Source: Candidatus Fibrimonas sp. | GTDB taxonomy: Bacteria > Fibrobacterota > Fibrobacteria > Fibrobacterales > Fibrobacteraceae | Assembly: GCA_031273195.1 (NCBI GenBank) | Contig: JAISSJ010000167.1 | Coordinates: 1-44,600 of the forward strand | Length of the DNA stretch: 44,600 nucleotides | Direction: 5' to 3' | Part shown: positions 7,392 through 13,823 of the stretch, one piece after another | Layout: every line of letters starts with the position of its first letter | Position numbering within the stretch: position 1 is the stretch's first letter | Position numbers and translations under genes: made by a program | Notes under the pieces: model-generated | Database searches by the model: none | The model's input: the letters and a program-made list of their open reading frames with translations, nothing else | Told to the model about the DNA's origin: nothing

Positions 7392-7413
7392 CTGTGAAAC
7401 ACGGCTTTATTCT

Positions 7414-7419
7414 TATAAT
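7414..7419 (+). promoter_or_regulatory. TATAAT box six bases from the start codon (leaderless)
   Basis: TATAAT is followed by six bases and then the ATG at 7426, placing the expected transcription start on the start codon. No Shine-Dalgarno sequence precedes this ATG. Confidence 0.5.
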
Positions 7420-7425
7420 AAGATT

Positions 7426-7665
7426 ATGGAGATTGCAATTATCTGTTTGGCCGTGGCCGTTGTGTGCTTGTCGGCTATCGTCATGATGGCAAGAAAGGAT
7501 TGGCACAACGCCATGTTCAAGGCCAGGATGTGGGAAGAACGATGCAAGGACAAAGACGCCACCATCAGCATCATGGACGAAGGAATGAAGAGCTTGGCCG
7601 TGAGAAACGAAGACTTGCTGAAAAAATTGATTGTCAAAACCATTTCGCAGGAGAGCAAAGCATGA
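7426..7665 (+). CDS. Small single-span membrane protein, 79 aa
   Basis: The start is placed at the ATG at 7426 (MEIAIICLAVAVVCLSAIVM), because a TATAAT box lies six bases upstream; an open frame reaches back into the RNA ligase gene. Residues 3-23 form one hydrophobic segment and the rest is charged and probably helical (KARMWEERCKDKDATISIMD), like small phage membrane or spanin-like proteins, though nothing proves that role. Its stop overlaps the next ATG by four bases. Confidence 0.55.
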   Translation: MEIAIICLAVAVVCLSAIVMMARKDWHNAMFKARMWEERCKDKDATISIMDEGMKSLAVRNEDLLKKLIVKTISQESKA

Positions 7666-8234
7666 AAAATAAAGTTGTGGAGAACGTTATGTCTCCCCGC
7701 CTCAAAGCAATTTTCGGATGCGTGAGAGACTACGACATCGCATTGAAGGAATTCAACGAAATTTCCGAGATTCACAAGAAGCGCATGACGCTTGAAACTT
7801 TCAAGTTTCTTTTGAGAAAGGAATTCTACAAGTCCGGCCTCCCCAAAAGCAAGTACGGCATAGACATGCCATCCTTGAGCGCATCCGGCTTGGAAAAGGA
7901 ATTCGTCATTCAGATAAAGGCGTTCCAATACAATGCCGAAGGCAAAAGATTCGGAGAGTTCAGAGCGAAAGCTCATTATTTGGACAAGGGCATCGTCGTT
8001 GTATTCAACGGCGGCTATATCGACACGAATCTCAGCAATTCGGTGGAAATAGACATGGAGCGGATTGCTCAATTTTGCCATAGCGGGAGAGTGGTGCGAT
8101 TGGCGAATGAATTAAAGAAAACTTTGACATATCCGGCGAGATACTACTATTTGTTCAAAAGGCTCCACGACATACAAAAAACGTTGCTCATGCACTTGAC
8201 GGGAAGCATTGTATTGACGGGGAACTTGGCATGA
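7662..8234 (+). CDS. Hypothetical protein, 190 aa
   Basis: I choose the ATG at 7662 (MKNKVVENVMSPRLKAIFGC), because GGAGAG precedes it and it overlaps the upstream stop by ATGA; the open frame extends far upstream in an implausible His-rich sequence. The product mixes helical segments with a beta-rich middle (GIVVVFNGGYIDTNLSNSVE). No motif, signal or membrane segment is seen. It is likely coexpressed with the 79-aa membrane protein. Confidence 0.65.
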   Translation: MKNKVVENVMSPRLKAIFGCVRDYDIALKEFNEISEIHKKRMTLETFKFLLRKEFYKSGLPKSKYGIDMPSLSASGLEKEFVIQIKAFQYNAEGKRFGEFRAKAHYLDKGIVVVFNGGYIDTNLSNSVEIDMERIAQFCHSGRVVRLANELKKTLTYPARYYYLFKRLHDIQKTLLMHLTGSIVLTGNLA

Positions 8235-8256
8235 AAGAACATATTATTAAAGAGCG

Positions 8257-8472
8257 ATGAGAATGGCTCAGTTCAACCCATACAGGCCTCTGCCTAAATC
8301 GTTTTGGGCGTACGATAGCAACACGCCGGGTTGCACTGGATGCTTAATCATCGCTACGTTCTTTTTGTGTTTTGTCGCGCTCGTGCTGTTTTCGTTTGCA
8401 AGCGGCAATGTTTCAAAAAGCAAAGACGAGCCGCAAGCAACGATTCAACCATTGGAAAATAAGCATGAGTGA
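8257..8472 (+). CDS. Small membrane protein, 71 aa
   Basis: The frame starts at ATG 8257, or two codons later at 8263. A TATTAT at 8242-8247 lies just upstream and there is no clear ribosome binding site. The product has one hydrophobic segment (about residues 29-49, CLIIATFFLCFVALVLFSFA) after a Pro-rich start (NPYRPLPKSFWAYDSN) and a polar tail. It overlaps the next gene by eight bases. Its function is unknown. Confidence 0.5.
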   Translation: MRMAQFNPYRPLPKSFWAYDSNTPGCTGCLIIATFFLCFVALVLFSFASGNVSKSKDEPQATIQPLENKHE

Positions 8473-8800
8473 AGATTTTGACATGGCGAGCGACATGGCC
8501 CATAAATTGTTCGCAACATGCGAAAGCGCGGGCCTTAAAGTGTATTCGGACGACATTTGCTGCCAAGCTCTCGCTTGGTGCTACGTGTATGGCGGCGGGA
8601 ACGAGCAAGTGCTATATGGCAAAATCCGCAACGCCATCCTTTGCGGACAATATAGACTTAATTTGCACGGCGGAGAAATTCCAAACGTGGAATTGTTGCC
8701 GATGCTCCAAAAATACATAAAATCCATAGAAGACATCCACAATCCGCCGAAATGGGTGCTTGACTTGGAGAAACGGTTTGAAATCAAGATGTCTCATTGA
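8465..8800 (+). CDS. Hypothetical protein, 111 aa
   Basis: I place the start at the ATG at 8465 (MSEDFDMASDMAHKLFATCE), inside the 3' end of the small membrane protein gene; the frame is open upstream but that sequence is the shadow of the membrane protein. The product is a compact alpha-helical protein with five Cys (ATCES, ICCQALAWC, AILCGQ) and an end of VLDLEKRFEIKMSH. No family is recognised. It converges with a minus-strand gene, overlapping it by seven bases. Confidence 0.6.
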   Translation: MSEDFDMASDMAHKLFATCESAGLKVYSDDICCQALAWCYVYGGGNEQVLYGKIRNAILCGQYRLNLHGGEIPNVELLPMLQKYIKSIEDIHNPPKWVLDLEKRFEIKMSH

Positions 8801-8982
8801 GCCGATTTTGAAACACCGTCTATATCCTTAACTGACATTCTAGGCATCGGGGATGGCTTGCATTTGTCAAAACCGGCCAACGGAGCGAATATCAACCCTG
8901 AATCGGAGAACTCGCTTTCCGGTCCGTGATAGCCGACAATAGCCGTCATCGTGTCATAGTCAGGACGTATCACAATTTTCAT
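8794..8982 (-). CDS. Small hypothetical protein, 62 aa
   Basis: The start is placed at the ATG at 8982 (MKIVIRPDYDTMTAIVGYHG) because AAGGAG precedes it; an in-frame start at 9000 would lie inside the promoter. TATATT at 9001-9006 is the likely -10. The product is small, with a beta-rich N-terminus and a Ser-rich end, and resembles no family I know. It overlaps the plus-strand 111-aa gene by seven bases at its 3' end. Confidence 0.5.
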   Translation of the reverse strand: MKIVIRPDYDTMTAIVGYHGPESEFSDSGLIFAPLAGFDKCKPSPMPRMSVKDIDGVSKSAQ

Positions 8983-9000
8983 AAAAGCTCCTTTTCGCAT

Positions 9001-9006
9001 AATATA
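9001..9006 (-). promoter_or_regulatory. Promoter -10 (TATATT) for the 8982 gene
   Basis: TATATT on the minus strand lies 18 bases before the ATG at 8982, with AAGGAG between them. Confidence 0.4.
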
Positions 9007-9014
9007 AACAAGTC

Positions 9015-9041
9015 GGATGAATTCTTTTCATCCTCGTTTTT
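9015..9041 (+). terminator. Short hairpin followed by a T-run
   Basis: GGATGAA and TTCATCC form a seven-base-pair stem with a five-base loop, followed by TCGTTTTT on the plus strand. It could end plus-strand transcription coming from the 8465 gene 200 bases upstream. The stem is weak. Confidence 0.3.
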
Positions 9042-9115
9042 ATGCGTTTCATGTCGAATTTCGCGCGCTTCGCCGGAAAAAACTGATTTTTAGACGCAAA
9101 TCCCGCAATTCCACT

Positions 9116-9121
9116 TATATT
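9116..9121 (+). promoter_or_regulatory. Promoter -10 (TATATT) for the 9211 gene or RNA
   Basis: TATATT lies 89 bases upstream of the ATG at 9211. It is followed by ATTGTG and CACAAT, six-base inverted arms 13 bases apart, which could be an operator or an RNA stem in the leader. Confidence 0.35.
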
Positions 9122-9210
9122 GTGGTTGGCGCTGACTCACAATTATGAACCGGTGCTAGGCGACAACGCTCCGTCCTGCAAGCGAGCAAAACTCAAACAA
9201 CGGAGGTGCT

Positions 9211-9366
9211 ATGAAGAAATTTGTTTCTCGTGGAACCGCGCTTGAAAATGAAAAGATGAACGAAAAGCTCTTTGCAAAGCTCTTGAAGGCAAACTTGCGA
9301 GCTGCCTTCAAGAGCGAGTACTTAACTTCATCCAGACGGATGAACTTGTACCGAGCATCCATTTAA
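9211..9366 (+). CDS. Small hypothetical protein, 51 aa, with a strong internal hairpin
   Basis: The ATG at 9211 follows CGGAGG at a good distance and the frame closes at TAA 9364-9366. The product is very basic (MKKFVSRGTALENEKMNEKL and LRAAFKSEYLTSSRRMNLYR). Within it, bases 9279-9291 and 9303-9315 form a perfect 13-bp inverted repeat around an 11-base loop. Such a stable hairpin in a short frame leaves open that the locus makes a structured RNA rather than, or as well as, a protein. The ~90-base leader from the TATATT at 9116 holds no other gene. Confidence 0.45.
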   Translation: MKKFVSRGTALENEKMNEKLFAKLLKANLRAAFKSEYLTSSRRMNLYRASI

Positions 9367-9369
9367 GAG

Positions 9370-9450
9370 CACCGCCATTGTGTTATAAGCGCATTGGCGG
9401 CATTTTCCAAGGAGCCCGCCTTTCCGATTTCTCGGTCTGGTGAGCTTCCT
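9370..9450 (-). ncRNA. Candidate structured small RNA
   Basis: On the minus strand a TATATT (9456-9461) is followed by a foldable tract. An outer helix pairs 9439-9449 with 9411-9420, an inner hairpin (9424-9435) has a CCGA stem and a GAAA tetraloop, and a second hairpin pairs 9395-9400 with 9372-9377. No credible reading frame occupies this 212-base gap (9367-9578). The left end is not defined. The call rests on visible pairing only. Confidence 0.3.
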
Positions 9451-9489
9451 TTTGCAATATAAGTCAAATCCAAGAAAACGCAGTTGTTT

Positions 9490-9567
9490 CGGCAATGTTT
9501 TTAAGAATTGCCGTCGAACAAGACCCCGGTCGCTCGTCAAATCTTGGAGGAAAACCCAAGCGACCGG
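9490..9567 (-). other. Two hairpins downstream of the 9579-9857 gene
   Basis: After the 92-aa gene on the minus strand come a stem of CCGGTCG with CGACCGG (9526-9532 and 9561-9567), enclosing a nested CTTGG/CCAAG pair, and then a seven-base-pair stem (9490-9496 with 9507-9513). Neither is followed by a clear T-run, so they may be mRNA 3' structures or part of an RNA element. Confidence 0.3.
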
Positions 9568-9578
9568 AGCTTTCTTAT

Positions 9579-9857
9579 TTAGGCCTCTGGCAAATCGCAT
9601 TCGCACGAATAGGAATGCTTCGCTTGAAGTTTCCGGACCCAAGGCTGTTCGCTGTAGAACAAGCAAAATGTCTCGCCCTCCTTCAAATGGCCTAGATAGT
9701 CATGCGGCCCCCTTCCTTGAAACGCGCCGGAATTGGCCCACCTATTTTCCCAGCATCCCATCTTGGGAGTCCATTTCCTGCATCCGAAGCAAATGCTCGT
9801 CTCGACTCCGCTTTCTTCGGGCGGAGCTATGTCGAAATAGGGTGAATCGGAAATCAT
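9579..9857 (-). CDS. Small Cys-containing hypothetical protein, 92 aa
   Basis: I place the start at the ATG at 9857 (MISDSPYFDIAPPEESGVET), which overlaps the stop of the 434-aa gene by ATGA; the frame is open upstream only as that gene's shadow. The product has CFGC near residue 24, another Cys ten residues on, a Cys at about 68 and a C-terminal CEC, which could bind zinc. It is the last gene of a three-gene operon (11952 to 9579). Function is unknown. Confidence 0.55.
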   Translation of the reverse strand: MISDSPYFDIAPPEESGVETSICFGCRKWTPKMGCWENRWANSGAFQGRGPHDYLGHLKEGETFCLFYSEQPWVRKLQAKHSYSCECDLPEA

Positions 9858-11158
9858 GAAGCCTTCTTGGGAACGATTGGTTTCATGGCGGCTTCGAACT
9901 CGGCTCTCGTTATGAACGATTGTATGTCCGTGGCCGAGGCGGCTAACGCTCTTTCGCACAATAGTTCTTTGCATACGTTTTTCGTTTTGGGAACTATGGA
10001 GGCGTGTTCTTTTCCTAGACTGGCAATCACCGAAACATAGAATTTCGCAACCGTCTCGTAGAAAACCGTGTACGCGTTTTTGTAAGCCAAGGAATCCGAA
10101 TTCAGCCATTCGCCCATTTCTATTATGCGAAGCACGGTTTGATTGGCAGAAGTCATGTCGGTGTCAAGCTGGACGCAATAATATTTCGCAGTGGCTTTGG
10201 CTTGAGGAGTGAGTCCGCCTATCGCCGGAATCCATTTGGAACTCACCAACTCGGCTCTGTCTTTGACTCGTTTTATCGCAACGGCGTAGTTTATCGGTTC
10301 CGCCGATTCATCCATCCATCTGCTAACCACTCCGACGCCGATGTCTATGAAATCATTCAAAGCTTCATGGAGCAACTCATACGCTTGGCTCATGGCTTCT
10401 TCCGACTCCAAAGCGGGAAATTCATCATGCAGCTTGAGAGCAGCGCTCTCGTTTGCTTTTTCATCTTTCGGCTTTTTCAAATCAGCCGAACCCATGCCGA
10501 ACTCGAATTGCTCCGGCGTTATGAAATCGAAAGTTCTATTCAAATCAGTAGCCGACGGAGCTTTTGCTTCGGGGCATATCTGCTTGCCGAAGATAGTCTT
10601 TGTTTTTGGAATCACGTCGGCAAGTTCCGATTTAATCCTAAGAACCAAAATAAAAAAAACTGAAACTTTGCTCATTAAATCTTTGTACAACGTTTTGCAC
10701 CCAGGCGGAACCTCGGTAGTCCACTTGTCGGAATTTATCAAATCGTATATGGAATTGTTTACGACGTCAACTCTTTTGTCCAAGCCCATTGATAGCAATT
10801 TGATTTTGCTCATGACGGCATCTATATTTGGATTGTTTGAACTGAAATTGCTCGGAATCACTCGTTTCGCTCTTTCTATGGAATCGTCAGCGTCATCCAA
10901 ATATTTTTGTATTTCAGCCATCATGACGTCGTAAGACTCGTTTATCAAATCATTGTAAATCTTGCGGCACAATCCTGGAAACGAAGACAAAGCCAAGCCA
11001 AGACGGTCGGCCATTTCTTCCACGCTTTCCATAATTTCAACGAGGGGAAACTCGGTTCTCAACGGTTGGACCGCGCTTTCTTCCGTCGGGTTGCTCTCCT
11101 GCTGGACCGATGCCGTCGGGTCAATCCCGTACATTCTTTGATAATCACCGAACTTCAT
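9854..11158 (-). CDS. Hypothetical protein, 434 aa, built from two repeats
   Basis: The ATG at 11158 follows AGGAG. The product consists of two similar halves of about 190 residues. EFPLVEIMESVEEMADRLGL (about 35) matches DEFPALESEEAMSQAYELLH (about 243). Near the end of each half, VIPKTKTIFGKQICPEAKAP followed by SATDLNRTFDFITPEQFEFGM's first residues matches IVPKTKNVCKELLCERALAA followed by SATDIQSFITRAEFEAAM. Each half is helical, with no membrane segment or enzyme motif. Such internal duplication suggests a structural or binding protein. It sits between the ART-like gene and the 92-aa gene in one operon. Confidence 0.7.
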   Translation of the reverse strand: MKFGDYQRMYGIDPTASVQQESNPTEESAVQPLRTEFPLVEIMESVEEMADRLGLALSSFPGLCRKIYNDLINESYDVMMAEIQKYLDDADDSIERAKRVIPSNFSSNNPNIDAVMSKIKLLSMGLDKRVDVVNNSIYDLINSDKWTTEVPPGCKTLYKDLMSKVSVFFILVLRIKSELADVIPKTKTIFGKQICPEAKAPSATDLNRTFDFITPEQFEFGMGSADLKKPKDEKANESAALKLHDEFPALESEEAMSQAYELLHEALNDFIDIGVGVVSRWMDESAEPINYAVAIKRVKDRAELVSSKWIPAIGGLTPQAKATAKYYCVQLDTDMTSANQTVLRIIEMGEWLNSDSLAYKNAYTVFYETVAKFYVSVIASLGKEHASIVPKTKNVCKELLCERALAASATDIQSFITRAEFEAAMKPIVPKKAS

Positions 11159-11169
11159 GCTGCAATCTC

Positions 11170-11952
11170 CTATTTTTCATCATATCCTATGCGTATCACG
11201 TCTTTCATGATTTCTATCTTCCCATTTACAATCTTCTTTTTGTTGATGTTTTTGCGGAAAGAGACTTTCAGCGGGTTCGCTTGTTTCAGATATTCCGGCA
11301 CTTTGTCTTTGAACATGCCTATTGAGTGAAACTTCTCGTATTCGTAGTTCGAAAATCCATGGAATACCACGCCTTCCGTGTTTTTGTGCAATAGTTCCAA
11401 TATGTCATCTCTTTTTATTCCATGCAAATACACGTTGCTGCTTTCTTTTTCCACGTTGAACCAGTCAGTGGTAGCCATTTTGTCGGCGAAATCCATCTTG
11501 TCTATTTTGTGCTTCAAAAACACGCCGTTCATTCGCTCGTCTCTGCCTATCAGCGTAAACAAATAATGAACGTCTCCCATTCTATGAGAATCGTATATAT
11601 TAGCTCCGAGCTTCAATTTCAAAGGAAACATATATCCCGTATGCTCATTCGTCCCGGAAAACTTGACACCCGTTGCGTCTATCTCGTTTTGCATTTTGGG
11701 GAATTGCTTGTAAAACGACAATTCGCCAACACCAACTCTGCATATATAGCTCAAAGCGTAACCAAAATGAGTCGTGAAGAAAAAGCACGAATACTCGCCT
11801 ATCTTTTTAATGTTCTCGCTCAAATCCAACTTCGGGCTAAAGCTCCCGTGCCAGTATAGCCTGTCCCCGCTAAGTTGCATCTCGTTCAATTCTTCCATGC
11901 GCATAGCCTCAAGCTCTTTATCCGTTTCAAGCAGTTCCGCCAAACTCATCAT
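11170..11952 (-). CDS. Hypothetical protein, 260 aa, possible ADP-ribosyltransferase fold
   Basis: The start is placed at the ATG at 11952 (MMSLAELLETDKELEAMRME), because GAGGTG precedes it. Near residue 34, YWHGSFSPKLDLSENIKKIG followed by CFFFTTHFGYALSYI resembles the first two conserved blocks of H-Y-E type ADP-ribosyltransferases (H-G-S, then F-T-T with a following A-x-x-Y). A late glutamate block is not obvious, though NTEGVVFHGFSNYEYEKF is a candidate. Phages use such enzymes to modify host RNA polymerase and other proteins. The match is by eye and weak. It is the first gene of the operon. Confidence 0.55.
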   Translation of the reverse strand: MMSLAELLETDKELEAMRMEELNEMQLSGDRLYWHGSFSPKLDLSENIKKIGEYSCFFFTTHFGYALSYICRVGVGELSFYKQFPKMQNEIDATGVKFSGTNEHTGYMFPLKLKLGANIYDSHRMGDVHYLFTLIGRDERMNGVFLKHKIDKMDFADKMATTDWFNVEKESSNVYLHGIKRDDILELLHKNTEGVVFHGFSNYEYEKFHSIGMFKDKVPEYLKQANPLKVSFRKNINKKKIVNGKIEIMKDVIRIGYDEK

Positions 11953-12058
11953 ATTGCACCTCACGCCATAATATACGGAAAATATAAGAAAACGCAGCCG
12001 TTTCCGCTAATTTTATTTTAAACTGATTTTTGATTCCATATTATTATGATAATCGAAT

Positions 12059-12391
12059 ATGAATGAAGCCGATGCCAAAAGCCAGCAAAAAGAAGCCATG
12101 ACCTCCGAAGCGATAGAGGCCTTGAACCGGCACACCAAGGCGCTGCGGCTCAATTCAGCCGCCGCCATGAGCGCGTTGCCGCTCGAGTTGGCCGAGGAAT
12201 ACACAGGAGCGAGCAAGGGAAAGTTATGGCTGGCCGTGAGGAACGGCGAACTCAGCCAATCCAAGCGCGGCAAGCTAGTGTATTTCCGGCGGCTGGACTT
12301 GGACGCGTGGATGCTTTGCCAAGAAAAAGAAACAAAGCCCAAAGCCAAGCCCCGCCGCGCGAAATACGGCACGGGCCAGCTGCCAATTTGA
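12059..12391 (+). CDS. Excisionase-like helix-turn-helix protein, 110 aa
   Basis: Residues about 44-84 (LELAEEYTGASKGKLWLAVR then SQSKRGKLVYFRRLDLDAWM) read as the winged helix-turn-helix of the excisionase/MerR-like HTH_17 family: choose-a-site helix, recognition helix, wing, and the R-x-x-L-D-x-W end. These proteins bend DNA at attachment sites and steer the integrase towards excision, or act as small regulators. An N-terminal helical extension and a basic tail (KPKAKPRRAKYG) flank it. A GATAAT lies five bases upstream of the ATG. Its place near the tRNA end fits an excisionase. Confidence 0.65.
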   Translation: MNEADAKSQQKEAMTSEAIEALNRHTKALRLNSAAAMSALPLELAEEYTGASKGKLWLAVRNGELSQSKRGKLVYFRRLDLDAWMLCQEKETKPKAKPRRAKYGTGQLPI

Positions 12392-12447
12392 GCATGAGCG
12401 AAATCTTCCGTTTTGGAGCAATGCGAAGATTATCTTGAAATTCGCAG

Positions 12448-12903
12448 TCAGTGGCATTTATCGCATTCGGGGTCTTTGGCTTCGCGTCTTTCGAGCCATT
12501 CATTGTCAGCTTCTTTGCACGGCAGAATGTCCAAAGATTCGTCCGGCTTTACTTGATTGTTGAACCACTGAATCAGCCTTTGGAAATGGCATTCGAAAAT
12601 TTTATGAACTTCAATATCGAAGATTTCATAGCTCTTGTATCTTGAATAGCGAGATTCTCGTTCCAAAGCTTTGTAAGAATTCATCGGGAACGAAGGCAAA
12701 TCAAGATTCGCGAGTTTGCCGGAGCGGTCTTGATGGCTTCGGCAATGAGTTGAATGAGCTTTATCCAATATCGCTTCCGCCATGTGAACCGCGCAATAGA
12801 ACATGGCAGTCACAGCCCAGTCATTGGAATGCTTGAGGAAAAAGGAGTTCAAGAATTTCAAATTATGGCGGCTATGCTCGCTATGTTTCTGAAACGACGG
12901 CAT
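12448..12903 (-). CDS. HEPN-like protein, 151 aa
   Basis: The N-terminal 60 residues (HSRHNLKFLNSFFLKHSNDW, then AVTAMFYCAVHMAEAILDK and a later HCRSHQDR) resemble a helical, HEPN-like family in which a D-W-A-V-T-x-x-F-Y-x-A-V-H stretch is followed by S-H-x-x-R. HEPN proteins include toxins with RNase activity and their relatives; the classical R-x(4-6)-H motif is not clearly present. The C-terminus is Cys-rich (CKEADNEW and DPECDKCH). The gene overlaps the upstream 214-aa gene by 23 bases, so the two form a pair next to the tRNA-proximal edge. Confidence 0.55.
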   Translation of the reverse strand: MPSFQKHSEHSRHNLKFLNSFFLKHSNDWAVTAMFYCAVHMAEAILDKAHSTHCRSHQDRSGKLANLDLPSFPMNSYKALERESRYSRYKSYEIFDIEVHKIFECHFQRLIQWFNNQVKPDESLDILPCKEADNEWLERREAKDPECDKCH

Positions 12904-13525
12904 CAGAGCATCTCACTGATATAGGATAGTCTTTGGTCAGCGAATCGGCATCCAGCCGAAAATCCGACAATAGCAAATGAGCTTCAATATGAATTTGAAT
13001 AGAGCTTGATTTTAAAAGAGCGAATTCATAGTCGTGGACGAACTCGTCTTCCAAGCCGAAAAAATCAGATTCTATTTCATGGAGCTGATTCAACGCTTCT
13101 TCAGGCGGAGCTTCCGTCTCCGGCCAATCGCCTTTCAGCAAAACCATGACTTTGACTACGTGATTGAATAAATCGAGATTGGCGCGAACTTGGCTCACCG
13201 AAAAGCGGGAACGCCTTTTTACGATTTCAGCAAGATGTCGCTCCGCGATGGACGAGGCTTCAACGCAAGCCTCCAAATAACCTAGAATATCTTCCGAAAT
13301 AGAGTCTAAAAGCTCTTTTTCATTCTCAACCTTTTCAACTCTGTCTTGCAAGGACTTGTACTGGTCGTAAAAATAGTCAAACAAAGGAGTTAACTGCTCG
13401 TATTTTTCAACGGAGCGATGTATCGCGTCGGCTATTTCGATACGCTCGAAATCTTTGCGCTTTTTGCTCAGCTTGTCCAACGCTGATATGATGTCAGCTT
13501 TGAGCATTGAAGATGAAGTTGCCAT
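12881..13525 (-). CDS. Hypothetical partner of the HEPN-like protein, 214 aa
   Basis: The frame starts at the ATG at 13525 (MATSSSMLKADIISALDKLS). A TACATT box lies ten bases upstream and no ribosome binding site is seen. The product is mainly alpha-helical, with a coiled-coil-like stretch at about residues 50-75 (YKSLQDRVEKVENEKELLDS) and an acidic middle. No family is recognised. The 23-base overlap with the HEPN-like gene implies coupled expression, as in two-gene toxin-antitoxin or defence modules, but no known pair is matched. Confidence 0.6.
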   Translation of the reverse strand: MATSSSMLKADIISALDKLSKKRKDFERIEIADAIHRSVEKYEQLTPLFDYFYDQYKSLQDRVEKVENEKELLDSISEDILGYLEACVEASSIAERHLAEIVKRRSRFSVSQVRANLDLFNHVVKVMVLLKGDWPETEAPPEEALNQLHEIESDFFGLEDEFVHDYEFALLKSSSIQIHIEAHLLLSDFRLDADSLTKDYPISVRCSDAVVSET

Positions 13526-13576
13526 TTGAAGACATAATGTAGAAAATCTCGCCGCTGTCCGGTGAGGTTTCGCTAT

Positions 13577-13672
13577 TCATTCGGCTTTGGAGCTTGAGGA
13601 TGAGGCTCCCCGGTCAGGAATTGCTTTTGCCAGTTCGGGTTTGAGCTCGAAGCCGTTTGCTTTTTTCGCCAT
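13577..13672 (-). CDS. Possible very small protein, 31 aa
   Basis: On the minus strand an ATG at 13672 opens a 31-codon frame starting MAKKANGFELKPELAKAIPD and ending in a Ser-rich SSSSSKAE. A weak GGTGA precedes it. It lies between the tRNA-side inverted repeat and the HEPN pair. It may be a real small gene, a truncated end left by integration, or chance. Confidence 0.2.
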   Translation of the reverse strand: MAKKANGFELKPELAKAIPDRGASSSSSKAE

Positions 13673-13696
13673 TTTTTCACCATTGGCAAAACAACG

Positions 13697-13735
13697 TTTT
13701 TCGCAACTTGTTGGCACGCAACAAGTTGCGAAAAA
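13697..13735. repeat. 17-bp perfect inverted repeat beside the tRNA 3' end
   Basis: Arms 13697-13713 and 13719-13735 are exact reverse complements around a five-base loop (GCACG). The outer five pairs are T/A, so either strand could act as a terminator. It lies eight bases beyond the tRNA 3' end. It may terminate tRNA transcription or bind recombination proteins at the element edge. Confidence 0.6.
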
Positions 13736-13742
13736 AGGCAAG

Positions 13743-13815
13743 TACCCCCACCAAGAGTCGAACTTGGGTAACAGGTTTAGGAAACCTGGGCTCTATCCTG
13801 TTGAGCTATAGGGGC
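13743..13815 (-). tRNA. tRNA-Arg (anticodon CCU)
   Basis: On the minus strand the 73-base sequence folds as a standard cloverleaf. The acceptor stem pairs GCCCCTA with TGGGGGT, the D stem GCTC with GAGC and the anticodon stem CAGGT with ACCTG around TTCCTAA, giving anticodon CCT. The T stem pairs CCAAG with CTTGG around TTCGACT. The discriminator is A and CCA is not encoded. It reads AGG codons. The accessory region abuts its 3' end, the usual crossover place for tyrosine recombinases. Confidence 0.93.
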
Positions 13816-13823
13816 GAAGTTTA

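Larger units (their letters stand above)
1..13742. mobile_element. Part of an integrated element (prophage or similar) next to tRNA-Arg
   Basis: The stretch begins inside a tyrosine recombinase gene, carries phage-type DNA and RNA ligases, an excisionase-like HTH protein and many short unknown genes, and stops at the 3' end of a tRNA-Arg gene. Everything beyond the tRNA is housekeeping. tRNA 3' ends are standard targets of tyrosine recombinases. No capsid, tail, terminase or conjugation gene is visible, and the left end lies outside the window, so prophage, satellite or other integrative element cannot be told apart. The right boundary is inferred from the tRNA; no second copy of the tRNA 3' end was found in the window. 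The HEPN-like pair at 12448-13525 could be host DNA instead. Confidence 0.6.

Noticed and set aside
9156-9362. Minus-strand 68-codon frame opposite the 51-aa gene
   Set aside because: It has no ribosome binding site; the plus-strand frame has CGGAGG and a promoter. The high coding look of both strands comes from the inverted repeat.
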